This document shows positions 17,459 to 25,491 of a stretch of 64,000 bases of DNA, in pieces. Under the pieces are notes generated by a model that was not told the DNA's origin, ran no database searches, and worked only from the letters and a program-made list of their open reading frames with translations. Source of the DNA: Streptomyces sp. NBC_01476 (GTDB taxonomy: Bacteria; Actinomycetota; Actinomycetes; Streptomycetales; Streptomycetaceae); contig NZ_CP109446.1 of assembly GCF_036227265.1 (NCBI RefSeq), positions 5,648,001 through 5,712,000 of the forward strand. Direction: 5' to 3'. The position numbers and the translations under genes are program-made. Position 1 is the first letter of the stretch. Every line of letters begins with the position of its first letter.

Positions 17459-17905
17459 ATGCCACCCCGGATGAACAACCCCTCGCTGGTCGTGCCGGAT
17501 GCCCTCCAGCCGCTGCTCGACCTGTCCAAGGTCATCGGCGGGACCGGTGTGCCACAGCGGACGCTCGATCTGGTCCGGCTGCGGGTGAGCCAGATCAACG
17601 GCCGCCTCTACACGCTCCCGGCCGATCTCGGAAAGGCCGTGGAGGCAGACGAACGCCTGCCCCTGGTGGCCGGCTGGCGCACGGCGTCCTGCTTTTCCGG
17701 CGCTGAGCGTGCCGCACTGGCGCTGGCCGAGAGCACCACCGAGATCAGCGGCCAGGAGGACCCGGTGCCCGACGAGGTCTGGGAGCAGGCGGTGGGGCAC
17801 TTCAAGGACGAGGAACTCGCCGCGCTGGTCCTCCACATCGGCCTGGTCAACCTCTGGAACCGGGTCAATGTGTCCACCCGGCAGGTGCCCGCCGACTGGC
17901 GCTGA
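17459..17905 (+). CDS. CMD/AhpD-like protein 3, lacking the redox cysteines
   Basis: 148 residues from ATG 17459 (CCCAGGAG eight bases upstream). The whole fold matches the other two CMD proteins of the window (RTLDLVRLRVSQING, AERAALALAEST, VPDEVWEQAVGHF, LVNLWNRVNV). The CSSC redox motif is replaced by RLYT at 49-52, directly after the conserved QING. The fold is intact but thiol chemistry is impossible, so it may be a binding protein, a cyclase-like or dehydratase-like variant, or a regulatory partner. No ECF41-type promoter is seen upstream. Confidence 0.85.
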   Translation: MPPRMNNPSLVVPDALQPLLDLSKVIGGTGVPQRTLDLVRLRVSQINGRLYTLPADLGKAVEADERLPLVAGWRTASCFSGAERAALALAESTTEISGQEDPVPDEVWEQAVGHFKDEELAALVLHIGLVNLWNRVNVSTRQVPADWR

Positions 17906-18039
17906 CCCCGGCCTGCACCACCCCTGGCAGACACCGCGGAGCGCGCCCAACAGGCGTCATCCGAGGGGCGGTTGACGCCCCCGGTGCCGCGGGAAAGCAT
18001 GCTGCCGGCCGACCGTACCGATGGAGGGAAGACCTCGCG

Positions 18040-18750
18040 ATGCTGAAGCTCATCAACGCCGGCTTAGGCCGGACCGGGACGACGTCGTTGCAAGTGGCGC
18101 TGGAACGACTCGGCCTCGGACCCTGCTACCACATGTTCGACATCGTCGGCGACGAGAAGCGTCTCCAGCAGTGGGAAAGCATCGTCTGCGACGGCAAGAG
18201 CCCTGACTGGGACGCGGTGTTCGACGGCTACACCTCCGCCGTGGACGGCCCGCCCTCCTTCTACCACCGCCCGATCATGGAGGCGTTCCCCGAGGCCAAG
18301 CTGGTGCTCACGGTGCGCGACGCCGAGGGCTGGTACGAGAGCACCTACAACACGCTGTACCAGTTCGTCCTGAAGAACAAGGACAACCCTCCGGAGGAGG
18401 GCTCCCGGCAGGCCCGGGTCCTCCGCATGACGACGGTCATGACATGGGACGGGCTCTTCGACGGGCGGTTCTCCGACAAGGACTACGCGATCGAGGTGTA
18501 CCACCGGCGCAACCAGCAGATCATCGACTCGGTCGCCGCGGACAAGCTGCTCGTCTATGACGTGAAGCAGGGCTGGGAGCCGCTGTGCGGCTTCCTCGGG
18601 GTCGAGGTGCCGGCGGAAGGCTTCCCCCACGTCAACACCACCGCGTCGATGCGCGAGAGGATGCAGCGCATGGGCGGCGCCGGCGGCCCGATCGCCCCCG
18701 AGGGCGTCGGCGGGCCGGTGCCCCGGGCCCCGGTGCGGGAGCAGGGCTGA
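18040..18750 (+). CDS. Sulfotransferase
   Basis: 236 residues. The 5'-phosphosulfate loop GLGRTGTTSLQVAL lies at residues 8-21. The 3'-phosphate-binding strand LVLTVRDAEGWYESTYN lies near 90-105. Together they identify a PAPS-dependent sulfotransferase of the Sulfotransfer_4 type, soluble and cytoplasmic. It should transfer sulfate to a hydroxyl of the polyketide or an intermediate. A dedicated PAPS operon (cysC-cysD-cysN) lies 5 kb downstream. Codon 9 (18064-18066) is TTA, rare in Streptomyces, so sulfation may be bldA-dependent. A clear terminator follows. Confidence 0.88.
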   Translation: MLKLINAGLGRTGTTSLQVALERLGLGPCYHMFDIVGDEKRLQQWESIVCDGKSPDWDAVFDGYTSAVDGPPSFYHRPIMEAFPEAKLVLTVRDAEGWYESTYNTLYQFVLKNKDNPPEEGSRQARVLRMTTVMTWDGLFDGRFSDKDYAIEVYHRRNQQIIDSVAADKLLVYDVKQGWEPLCGFLGVEVPAEGFPHVNTTASMRERMQRMGGAGGPIAPEGVGGPVPRAPVREQG

Positions 18751-18822
18751 GGCAGCCGACGACGCCGGAGCCGACCGGCGGGCGGTGCCCGGAAGAGCCG
18801 TTCGGATGTACGGTGCCGGCCG

Positions 18823-18856
18823 GGCCGGGAGCGCGGGACCATCCCGCCTCCCGGCC
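18823..18856 (+). terminator. Terminator after the sulfotransferase gene
   Basis: GGCCGGGAG (18823-18831) pairs with CTCCCGGCC (18848-18856), with an inner GCGGGA/TCCCGC stem and one bulged base, followed by a T-containing tail. Confidence 0.75.
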
Positions 18857-19161
18857 TTGTCGGCCTTTTCGTGTCCCCGCTTCCCGGCCGGTTCCCGCCG
18901 GCATGCGATGAGCCAGTGATCGTTTTCCCGCTGTGCGGCCGGAACGCCCGCACGAGCCCGATGCGGGACCCCTCTCCCTGTGTTCAACCACCGCCGTGCT
19001 CAACCACGGTTGTTCTTCGGCCCACCACCCTCTCGGTACTCTTCCGCAGATCCTTCGCCAGGCCCGTGCACCGGGCTTGTCGACATGCCCATGAAACGGG
19101 CCGTCCGACCTGCCCGTTCACCGGGTGCGCCGGCCGGTCGCGATACACGATGGGGGAATCC
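18857..19161. other. Gene-free stretch upstream of the exported hydrolase
   Basis: No credible gene. It contains a GTTCAACC half-site (18982-18989) and a small CAACC-AC-GGTTG palindrome (19001-19012). Spacing does not fit the StrR-type box. The promoter of the downstream hydrolase is expected here. Confidence 0.35.
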
Positions 19162-20766
19162 GTGAAGAGAAGAAGACTCGTCGCGGCGGTCGCGGCGGCA
19201 GCCGCTCTGGCCGGCGTGGCCGTGGCCGCACCGGTGCGGGCAGCGGCCACACCGGAGGTGGCAGCCATCAGTTGGTCGCCCTGCCCGGACAGCGACCCGC
19301 TCGTCGGAACCCTGCTCAAGGGGCTGCAGTGCGGCTCCCTGCAGGTGCCGCTGGACTACAGCCGGCCGAACGGCCGGAAGATATCCCTGGCGCTGACCCG
19401 GGCCGGGCACACCGCACCCGCCGACCGGTACCAGGGCGTCGTCCTCCTCAACCGCGGCCAGTGGCCAGGTCAGTTCGGACGGGACCTGCCCACCCGGTTC
19501 GCCACCGGCACCTCCGGGTTGCCGACGACGGTCGGGGCCCAGTACGACTGGATCGGCTTCGACCCGCGGGGCACCGGGGCCAGCGAGCCGATGGTCACCT
19601 GCGACCCGTCCTACCTCTGGCCGGGGCAGGCCCGGCCGGACTACGTGCCGCGTACGGCCGCGCAGGAGCGCGCCTGGGTCAGCCGGGCTCAGGATTTCGC
19701 CGAGAGTTGCGGCAGAACCTACGGGGACGTGCTCCCCTTCCTCAGCACCAAGGACTCCGCCCGGGACATGGACGCGATCCGGCGGGCGCTCGGCGAGCGG
19801 CAGATCAGCTACTTCGGCTACGACTACGGCACCTACCTGGGCTCGGTCTACGCCTCCATGTTCCCCACGCGGGTGCGGCGCATGGTACTGGACACCGTCG
19901 TGGAGCCGGACGGCACCTGGTACGACACCGACCTGGAGCAGAACGCCACCTTCGAGAACGGCGCCAGGATCTACTTCTCCTGGATCGCCGCGAACGACGC
20001 CACCTACCACCTGGGCACCACACAGGCCGCGGTCGAGGCCAACTACTACAAGGGCATGGACAAGGTGCGCCGGACGCCGATCGATGGGGAGATCGGCCCG
20101 TCCGAGTACACCGACATCTTCCTCGTCAGCCTCTACCGCCGCTCCTCGTGGACAGCCAACGCCAAGGCACTGGCCGACTGGGTCCTGCGCGCGGACCCGG
20201 CCGGGCTGCGGGCCGGCTTCGGCGTCCCTGGCACTCCGACCCAGAACAAGCAGGCCATGTACAACGCGGTCCAGTGCGTCGACACGCCCTGGCCGCGCGG
20301 CTGGAAGCGCTGGCAGGACGACTACTCGGCCCAGTACCGCGCCGGCAACCGGTTCATGACCTGGTACGACGCCTGGTACAACGCGCCCTGTGCCTTCTGG
20401 CCGGTGCGGGCCGGCACGCCGCAGAAGATCGGCAACAAGAACGTCGACGTACTGCTGCTCCAGGGCGACAGTGTCGGCGACTCCCCGCTCTCGGGTGCGC
20501 TGCGCATGCACCGTCAGTTCCCCGACTCCCGGCTGGTGGTGGAGCGTGACGGGTTCGAGCACGAGACGTCCATGTCGCGCAACGCTAACACCTGCATGAA
20601 CGGTTACGTCAGCGCCTTCTTCGAGGACGGCAGCCGCCCGGCGTCCGTCCAGGGCGTCGACGCCTCCTGCACGGCCAACCCGGCACCGGTTCCGCCCGCG
20701 TCGAACGTGTCCACTGTGCTGGCCGGAGTCCCGGCGTCCGGCGCGGCGCCGTCCGCCACGCGCTGA
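19162..20766 (+). CDS. Exported alpha/beta hydrolase (tripeptidyl aminopeptidase-like) with Asp in the nucleophile elbow
   Basis: 534 residues from GTG 19162 (GGGGGAA upstream; ATG 19150 is possible). The N-terminus is a signal peptide: KRRR, then a long Ala/Val core and an APVRAAA cleavage region. The fold matches secreted SlpD/Tap-like hydrolases (QVPLDYSRPNG, YDWIGFDPRGTGASEP). The elbow, normally GYSYGT, reads GYDYGTYLG with Asp at residue 221. An aspartate there is the signature of epoxide hydrolases and dehalogenases. A role as an extracytoplasmic epoxide hydrolase acting on the exported product is possible. Loss of function is the other reading. Confidence 0.82.
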   Translation: MKRRRLVAAVAAAAALAGVAVAAPVRAAATPEVAAISWSPCPDSDPLVGTLLKGLQCGSLQVPLDYSRPNGRKISLALTRAGHTAPADRYQGVVLLNRGQWPGQFGRDLPTRFATGTSGLPTTVGAQYDWIGFDPRGTGASEPMVTCDPSYLWPGQARPDYVPRTAAQERAWVSRAQDFAESCGRTYGDVLPFLSTKDSARDMDAIRRALGERQISYFGYDYGTYLGSVYASMFPTRVRRMVLDTVVEPDGTWYDTDLEQNATFENGARIYFSWIAANDATYHLGTTQAAVEANYYKGMDKVRRTPIDGEIGPSEYTDIFLVSLYRRSSWTANAKALADWVLRADPAGLRAGFGVPGTPTQNKQAMYNAVQCVDTPWPRGWKRWQDDYSAQYRAGNRFMTWYDAWYNAPCAFWPVRAGTPQKIGNKNVDVLLLQGDSVGDSPLSGALRMHRQFPDSRLVVERDGFEHETSMSRNANTCMNGYVSAFFEDGSRPASVQGVDASCTANPAPVPPASNVSTVLAGVPASGAAPSATR

Positions 20767-20798
20767 TCCGGTCTCTCCCGAAAACCGCGCACAGGGGC

Positions 20799-20827
20799 GT
20801 TCAACCGCGGAGAATCCGCGGTTGAAC
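20799..20827. promoter_or_regulatory. Perfect StrR-type box (also a strong hairpin)
   Basis: GTTCAACCG (20799-20807), 11-base spacer, CGGTTGAAC (20819-20827) is an exact palindromic match to the StrR/NovG-type operator pattern, 120 bases before the tandem monooxygenase genes. The palindrome extends to 20796-20830 (15-bp arms, loop AGAAT), so it could also terminate transcription of the hydrolase gene. Confidence 0.7.
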
Positions 20828-20947
20828 GCCTTCTGCAATGCTCGCCGGCCGACCGTTCCCAGGAATTGATCGCGTTATTGCAACCGAGCAGGACGCTGTG
20901 TACTTTGAGCCCGACGAATTCCCAGCCGCTCCCGTTGGAGGGCACTT

Positions 20948-22495
20948 ATGGAAACTGGCGTGATAATTGTCGGTGCCGGGCCGGTCGGCCTCTTGCTGGC
21001 CGGTGAACTTCACCTCGGCGGAGTGGATGTCATCGTCTACGAAAAACTTTCCGCCCGATCCGGTGAATCCCGTGCGCTCGGCTTCAACAGGCGGGCGGCC
21101 GAATCTTTGCAACAGCGCGGAATGCTTGACCGGCTGGGCGAATTCCGATGGGGCCCGATGGGGCACTTCGGCGGTGTCCGCTTCGACCTCGGCATGCTGG
21201 ACGAGAACCACAGCGGGGTACTGGGACTCTCTCAGGCCAGGACCGAGGAAATGCTGGAGAACTGGTTGACCGAACGCGGAGTTCTGGTGCGGCGCGGCTA
21301 CGAGGTGACCGGCGTGCGGGAGACGCCGGACGGCGTCGTCGTGGCCTTCGAGGGTCCGGACGGCCCCGGGGAGACGACCGCCGGGTACGCGGTGGGCTGC
21401 GACGGCCCGCGCAGCGCCGTCCGCGCGGCGGCCGGCATCCCCGTGACCGGCCGGGAGTCCGTCCGGGGCATGTACACCGCCGAGGTCACCGATGTCACCC
21501 TGCGGCCGCGGCCCATCGGCGAGCGGCTTCCCGGCGGCAACATGGTGGTGTGCACCCCGCTCGGGGACGGCCGCTACCGCATCGTGATCCACGACAGGAC
21601 TCTGCCGCCCGACCCGGACCCGGACTCCCTGACGTTCACCCAGGTCGCCGACGCGTGGCAGCGGCTGACCGGCGAGTCCGTCCACCATGCGCGGCCGCTG
21701 TGGCTGTGGGCCTGTGGCAACGAGGCCGGGCTGGCCGACCAGTACCGGCGCGGCCGGGTGCTGCTGGCCGGCGACGCCGCGCACGCGATACCGCCACTGG
21801 CCGCGTGGGGGCTCAGCGCGGGCCTCCAGGACGCGGTGAACCTTGGCTGGAAGCTGGCGGCGGCGGTCGGTGGCTGGGCGCCCGACGGGCTGCTCGACAC
21901 GTATCACGCCGAACGCCACCCCATAGGCCGGGAGCTCGTACGCAACTCACAGGCGGCCTCGATGCTGTATCTGGGCGACGACGCCATGGACCCCATCCGT
22001 GAGGTGCTGGGTGAGTTGGTGGCGCACAAGGACGCGGCGGGGCATCTGGCCGGGATCGTGAGCGGGCTGGGTGTTCGCTATGACGTGGGTGCGGGGGAGC
22101 ATCCGTTGCTGGGGTTGCGTATGCCGCCTGGGTGGGAGGTGGTGCGGGCGGGTGGTGGCCGGGTGCGGATCGGGGAGTTGCTGGGTGCGGCGCGTGGTGT
22201 GCTGGTGGTGACGGGCGGGTCGGTGGCCGGGCGGGTTGCGGAGGGCTGGGCGGACCGGGTCGACGTGGTGAGCGGTGTCTGGGCCGAGCCGGCGGAGCCT
22301 GCGCTGGAGGCGGTGCTGGTGCGGCCTGACGGCTATGTGGCCTGGACGTCGCCGGGCAGTGAGCGTGGCCTGGCCGAGGTGCTCGGGCAGTGGTTCGGCA
22401 ACACCCGCACCACCGCCCTCGCAGCCCGCACCGCCCCCCCGGCCGCCGCGGTCGCCGCCCCGGCCGTCGTCGGCACCGACCGGACAGGAGTGTGA
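20948..22495 (+). CDS. FAD-dependent aromatic polyketide monooxygenase, enzyme A
   Basis: 515 residues, ATG after a GTTGGAGG site. Order: GxGxxG in VIIVGAGPVGLLLAGEL, SRALGFNRRA, DG motif VGCDGPRSAV, GD motif LLAGDAAHAIPPLAAWG, and a thioredoxin-like C-terminal domain ending AWTSPGS...LGQWFG. It belongs to the PgaE/JadH family of angucycline hydroxylases. The loop after GDAAH (AIPPLAAWG) departs from the usual VHLPAGGQG, so regiochemistry may differ. Its C-terminal 324 bp are identical to those of enzyme B. The gene lies downstream of a StrR-type box and heads a run with enzyme B and cysCDN. Confidence 0.9.
   Translation: METGVIIVGAGPVGLLLAGELHLGGVDVIVYEKLSARSGESRALGFNRRAAESLQQRGMLDRLGEFRWGPMGHFGGVRFDLGMLDENHSGVLGLSQARTEEMLENWLTERGVLVRRGYEVTGVRETPDGVVVAFEGPDGPGETTAGYAVGCDGPRSAVRAAAGIPVTGRESVRGMYTAEVTDVTLRPRPIGERLPGGNMVVCTPLGDGRYRIVIHDRTLPPDPDPDSLTFTQVADAWQRLTGESVHHARPLWLWACGNEAGLADQYRRGRVLLAGDAAHAIPPLAAWGLSAGLQDAVNLGWKLAAAVGGWAPDGLLDTYHAERHPIGRELVRNSQAASMLYLGDDAMDPIREVLGELVAHKDAAGHLAGIVSGLGVRYDVGAGEHPLLGLRMPPGWEVVRAGGGRVRIGELLGAARGVLVVTGGSVAGRVAEGWADRVDVVSGVWAEPAEPALEAVLVRPDGYVAWTSPGSERGLAEVLGQWFGNTRTTALAARTAPPAAAVAAPAVVGTDRTGV
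22079..22402 (+). repeat. 324-bp tract identical to 23623-23946 (copy 1)
   Basis: The tract encodes the thioredoxin-like C-terminal domain of enzyme A. It aligns base for base with enzyme B at a constant offset of 1544, with no indel. Codon use inside it (TTG, GGT, CGT, CCT, CAT) is unlike flanking sequence, which is C/G-ending. Confidence 0.95.
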
Positions 22496-22497
22496 GC

Positions 22498-23973
22498 ATG
22501 GCAAGGGAGGTGATCGTCGTCGGCGCCGGTCCCGTCGGACTGATGACGGCCGGTGAACTGCGCCTCGGCGGCGTCGATGTCGTCATCTACGAGAAGCTGC
22601 CCGCCCGGCCCCGGGAGTCGCGCGGTGCCAGTCTCACCCGGCGCGCGGTCGAGTGCTTCGACCAGCGGGGGCTGCTCGGCAGGCTCGGCGAAACCGAGCC
22701 CGCCGACGCCCACTTCGGCGGTGTTCCGATCGACCTCAGCATGCTGACGGAGGACCACCGCGGCGCCAGAGGGATCTCCCAGTTCCGCACCGAGCGGATG
22801 CTGGAGGACTGGGTGACCGGACTCGGCGTGCCGGTGCGGCGCGGCTACGAGGTGACCGGCGTGCGGGAGACGCCGGAGGGCGTCGTTGTGGGCTTCGAGG
22901 GTCCGGACGGTCCCGGCGAGGACACCGCCTCGTACCTGGTCGGCTGCGACGGGGGCCGGAGCACCGTGCGCAGGCTGGTGGGCGTCGACTTCCCGGGCCC
23001 GGAGCCCACGCGCGGCTTCTTCACCGCCGACGTGACCGGGATCGAGACCCGGCGCCGGCGCATCGGCGAAAACCTGCCGGACGGCAGCATGATCATGGCG
23101 ATGGACCTGGAGAGTGGCGTCACCAGGGTCGTCGTGTACGAGCGGGGTACGCCGCCGAAGGACCGGGACTCACTGGCCTACACCGACCTCGCCGACGCGT
23201 GGCAGCGGCTGACCGGCGAGTCCATCCACCACGGGGAATGCCGCTGGATGAGCTGCTTCACCGACGCCTCCAGGGTGGCCGCCGAGTACCGGCGCGGCCG
23301 GGTGTTCCTGGCGGGTGACGCCACCCACGTCCAGCCGCCGGCCATGGCCCAGGGGCTGAGCGTGGGGGTGCAGGACGCGGTGAACCTTGGCTGGAAGCTG
23401 GCGGCGGCGGTCGGTGGCTGGGCGCCCGATGGGCTGCTCGACACGTATCACGCCGAACGCCACCCCATCGGGGCGCAATTGGCGCGCAACGCCCGTGCCG
23501 CGATCGAACTGCGCCTCACCGGCGAGGAGATGCAGCCGGTCCGTGAGGTGCTGGGTGAGTTGGTGGCGCACAAGGACGCGGCGGGGCATCTGGCCGGGGT
23601 CCTGAGCGGGCTGGGTATTCGTTATGACGTGGGTGCGGGGGAGCATCCGTTGCTGGGGTTGCGTATGCCGCCTGGGTGGGAGGTGGTGCGGGCGGGTGGT
23701 GGCCGGGTGCGGATCGGGGAGTTGCTGGGTGCGGCGCGTGGTGTGCTGGTGGTGACGGGCGGGTCGGTGGCCGGGCGGGTTGCGGAGGGCTGGGCGGACC
23801 GGGTCGACGTGGTGAGCGGTGTCTGGGCCGAGCCGGCGGAGCCTGCGCTGGAGGCGGTGCTGGTGCGGCCTGACGGCTATGTGGCCTGGACGTCGCCGGG
23901 CAGTGAGCGTGGCCTGGCCGAGGTGCTCGGGCAGTGGTTCGGCAACGCCCGCACCACCGCCCGGCTCGGCTAG
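22498..23973 (+). CDS. FAD-dependent aromatic polyketide monooxygenase, enzyme B
   Basis: 491 residues, ATG three bases after the stop of enzyme A, with its CAGGAG site inside the end of that gene. Motifs: VIVVGAGPVGLMTAGEL, SRGASLTRRAVECFDQRG, VGCDGGRSTV and LAGDATHVQPPAMAQG. The family is as for enzyme A. The N-terminal two thirds differ from A, but the FAD-binding end (one 98-bp block with one mismatch) and the last 324 bp are shared, which points to gene conversion between tandem copies. Substrate and position of oxidation are unknown; translational coupling to A suggests consecutive steps. Confidence 0.9.
   Translation: MAREVIVVGAGPVGLMTAGELRLGGVDVVIYEKLPARPRESRGASLTRRAVECFDQRGLLGRLGETEPADAHFGGVPIDLSMLTEDHRGARGISQFRTERMLEDWVTGLGVPVRRGYEVTGVRETPEGVVVGFEGPDGPGEDTASYLVGCDGGRSTVRRLVGVDFPGPEPTRGFFTADVTGIETRRRRIGENLPDGSMIMAMDLESGVTRVVVYERGTPPKDRDSLAYTDLADAWQRLTGESIHHGECRWMSCFTDASRVAAEYRRGRVFLAGDATHVQPPAMAQGLSVGVQDAVNLGWKLAAAVGGWAPDGLLDTYHAERHPIGAQLARNARAAIELRLTGEEMQPVREVLGELVAHKDAAGHLAGVLSGLGIRYDVGAGEHPLLGLRMPPGWEVVRAGGGRVRIGELLGAARGVLVVTGGSVAGRVAEGWADRVDVVSGVWAEPAEPALEAVLVRPDGYVAWTSPGSERGLAEVLGQWFGNARTTARLG
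23623..23946 (+). repeat. 324-bp tract identical to 22079-22402 (copy 2)
   Basis: Second copy of the shared C-terminal tract of the tandem monooxygenases. Identity ends at the AACACC/AACGCC difference, a few codons before the stop of enzyme B. Confidence 0.95.
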
Positions 23974-24017
23974 AACCCGTCGAGAGCACGGCGACCATCA
24001 ACCCCCAGGAGGCACAC

Positions 24018-24557
24018 GTGACTCTCGGAGCCACCGTCTGGTTCACGGGTCTGCCGAGCGCCGGAAAGACCACCATCGCCCGTGCGCTGGCCGGCCGGCT
24101 GCGCATCGAGGGCCGGCGGGTCGAGGTGCTCGACGGCGATGAGATCCGCGAGTTCCTCTCCGCGGGCCTCGGCTTCAGCCGCGAGGACCGGCACACGAAC
24201 GTCCAGCGGATCGGTTTCGTCGCCGAACTGCTGGCCTCGCACGGGGTGCTGGTGCTGGTCCCGGTGATCGCGCCCTACGCCGACAGCCGCGTGGCGGTGC
24301 GCAAGCGCCACCAGGCACAGGGCACCGGCTACCTGGAGATCCACGTGGCCACCCCGGTGGACGTCTGCTCGGACCGGGACGTCAAGGGGCTGTACGCCAG
24401 GCAGGCGGCCGGTGAACTGAGCGGCCTGACCGGGGTGGACGACCCGTACGAGGCTCCGGACCGGCCGGACCTGCGGATCGAGACGCAAGGGCACACCGTC
24501 GAGGAGTCCGCGGCGGCCGTACACGGGCTGCTCGCCGAGAAGGGTCTGACCACATGA
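24018..24557 (+). CDS. cysC: Adenylylsulfate (APS) kinase
   Basis: 179 residues from GTG 24018 with AGGAGG upstream. The P-loop GLPSAGKTTIARAL is at residues 10-23, then VLDGDEIREFLS and the DRDVKGLYARQAAGEL lid, all typical of CysC. It phosphorylates APS to PAPS, the sulfate donor for sulfotransferases. It overlaps cysD by ATGA. A kinase rather than APS reductase alongside cysD/cysN points to PAPS for sulfation, not to sulfide assimilation. Confidence 0.95.
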   Translation: MTLGATVWFTGLPSAGKTTIARALAGRLRIEGRRVEVLDGDEIREFLSAGLGFSREDRHTNVQRIGFVAELLASHGVLVLVPVIAPYADSRVAVRKRHQAQGTGYLEIHVATPVDVCSDRDVKGLYARQAAGELSGLTGVDDPYEAPDRPDLRIETQGHTVEESAAAVHGLLAEKGLTT

Positions 24558-25489
24558 CGACGACCGTCGCGACAGCCGGCGCCACCGACAGCCCGTACGC
24601 GCTGACCCACCTGGACGCGCTGGAGTCCGAGGCGGTGCACATCTTCCGCGAGGTGGCGGGTGAGTTCGAGCGGCCGGTGATCCTCTTCTCCGGCGGCAAG
24701 GACTCGATCGTCATGCTGCACCTGGCGCTGAAGGCGTTCGCGCCCGCCGCGGTGCCGTTCTCGCTGCTGCACGTGGACACCGGGCACAACTTCCCCGAGG
24801 TCCTCGACTACCGCGACCGGGCGGTGGCCCGGCACTCCTTGCGGCTGCACGTGGCCTTCGTACAGGACTACATCGACCGGGGGACGCTCAAGGAGCGCCC
24901 GGACGGCACCCGCAACCCGCTGCAGACGGTGCCGCTGACCGAGGCGATCCAGCGGGAGCGGTTCGACGCGGTGTTCGGCGGCGGCCGGCGTGACGAGGAG
25001 AAGGCCCGGGCCAAGGAGCGGGTCTTCTCGCTGCGGGACGAGTTCTCGCAGTGGAACCCGCGCCGGCAGCGCCCCGAGCTGTGGAACCTCTACAACGGCC
25101 GGCACGCGCCCGGTGAGCATGTGCGGGTCTTCCCGCTCTCCAACTGGACCGAGCTGGACGTGTGGCAGTACATCAAGCGGGAGTCCGTCGAACTGCCGGA
25201 CATCTACTTCTCGCACGAGCGAGAGGTCTTCCAGCGCAACGGCATGTGGCTGACGGCGGGGGACTGGGGCGGTCCGGGAGAGGACGAGACGATTCAGAAG
25301 CGGCGGGTGCGCTACCGAACGGTCGGGGACATGTCCTGCACCGGTGCCGTCGACTCCGAGGCCGACACCACCGACAAGGTGATCGCCGAGATCGCCGCCT
25401 CCCGGCTCACCGAGCGCGGTGCCACCCGCGCCGACGACAAGCTCTCCGAGGCCGCCATGGAGGACCGCAAGCGTGAGGGGTACTTCTAG
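24554..25489 (+). CDS. cysD: Sulfate adenylyltransferase subunit 2
   Basis: 311 residues. The PP-loop ILFSGGKDSIVMLHLALKAF near residue 37 binds ATP. Conserved FGGGRRDEEKARAKERVFS and the C-terminal RYRTVGDMSCTGAV and KREGYF end are hallmarks of CysD. With CysN it activates sulfate to APS. ATGA overlap with cysC and a two-base gap to cysN show one operon. Confidence 0.96.
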   Translation: MTTTVATAGATDSPYALTHLDALESEAVHIFREVAGEFERPVILFSGGKDSIVMLHLALKAFAPAAVPFSLLHVDTGHNFPEVLDYRDRAVARHSLRLHVAFVQDYIDRGTLKERPDGTRNPLQTVPLTEAIQRERFDAVFGGGRRDEEKARAKERVFSLRDEFSQWNPRRQRPELWNLYNGRHAPGEHVRVFPLSNWTELDVWQYIKRESVELPDIYFSHEREVFQRNGMWLTAGDWGGPGEDETIQKRRVRYRTVGDMSCTGAVDSEADTTDKVIAEIAASRLTERGATRADDKLSEAAMEDRKREGYF

Positions 25490-25491
25490 CC

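Noticed and set aside
18982-19015. Further StrR-type box upstream of the exported hydrolase
   Set aside because: GTTCAACC is present, but the second half-site is GGTTGTTC at the wrong distance. It was kept only as a note on the region.
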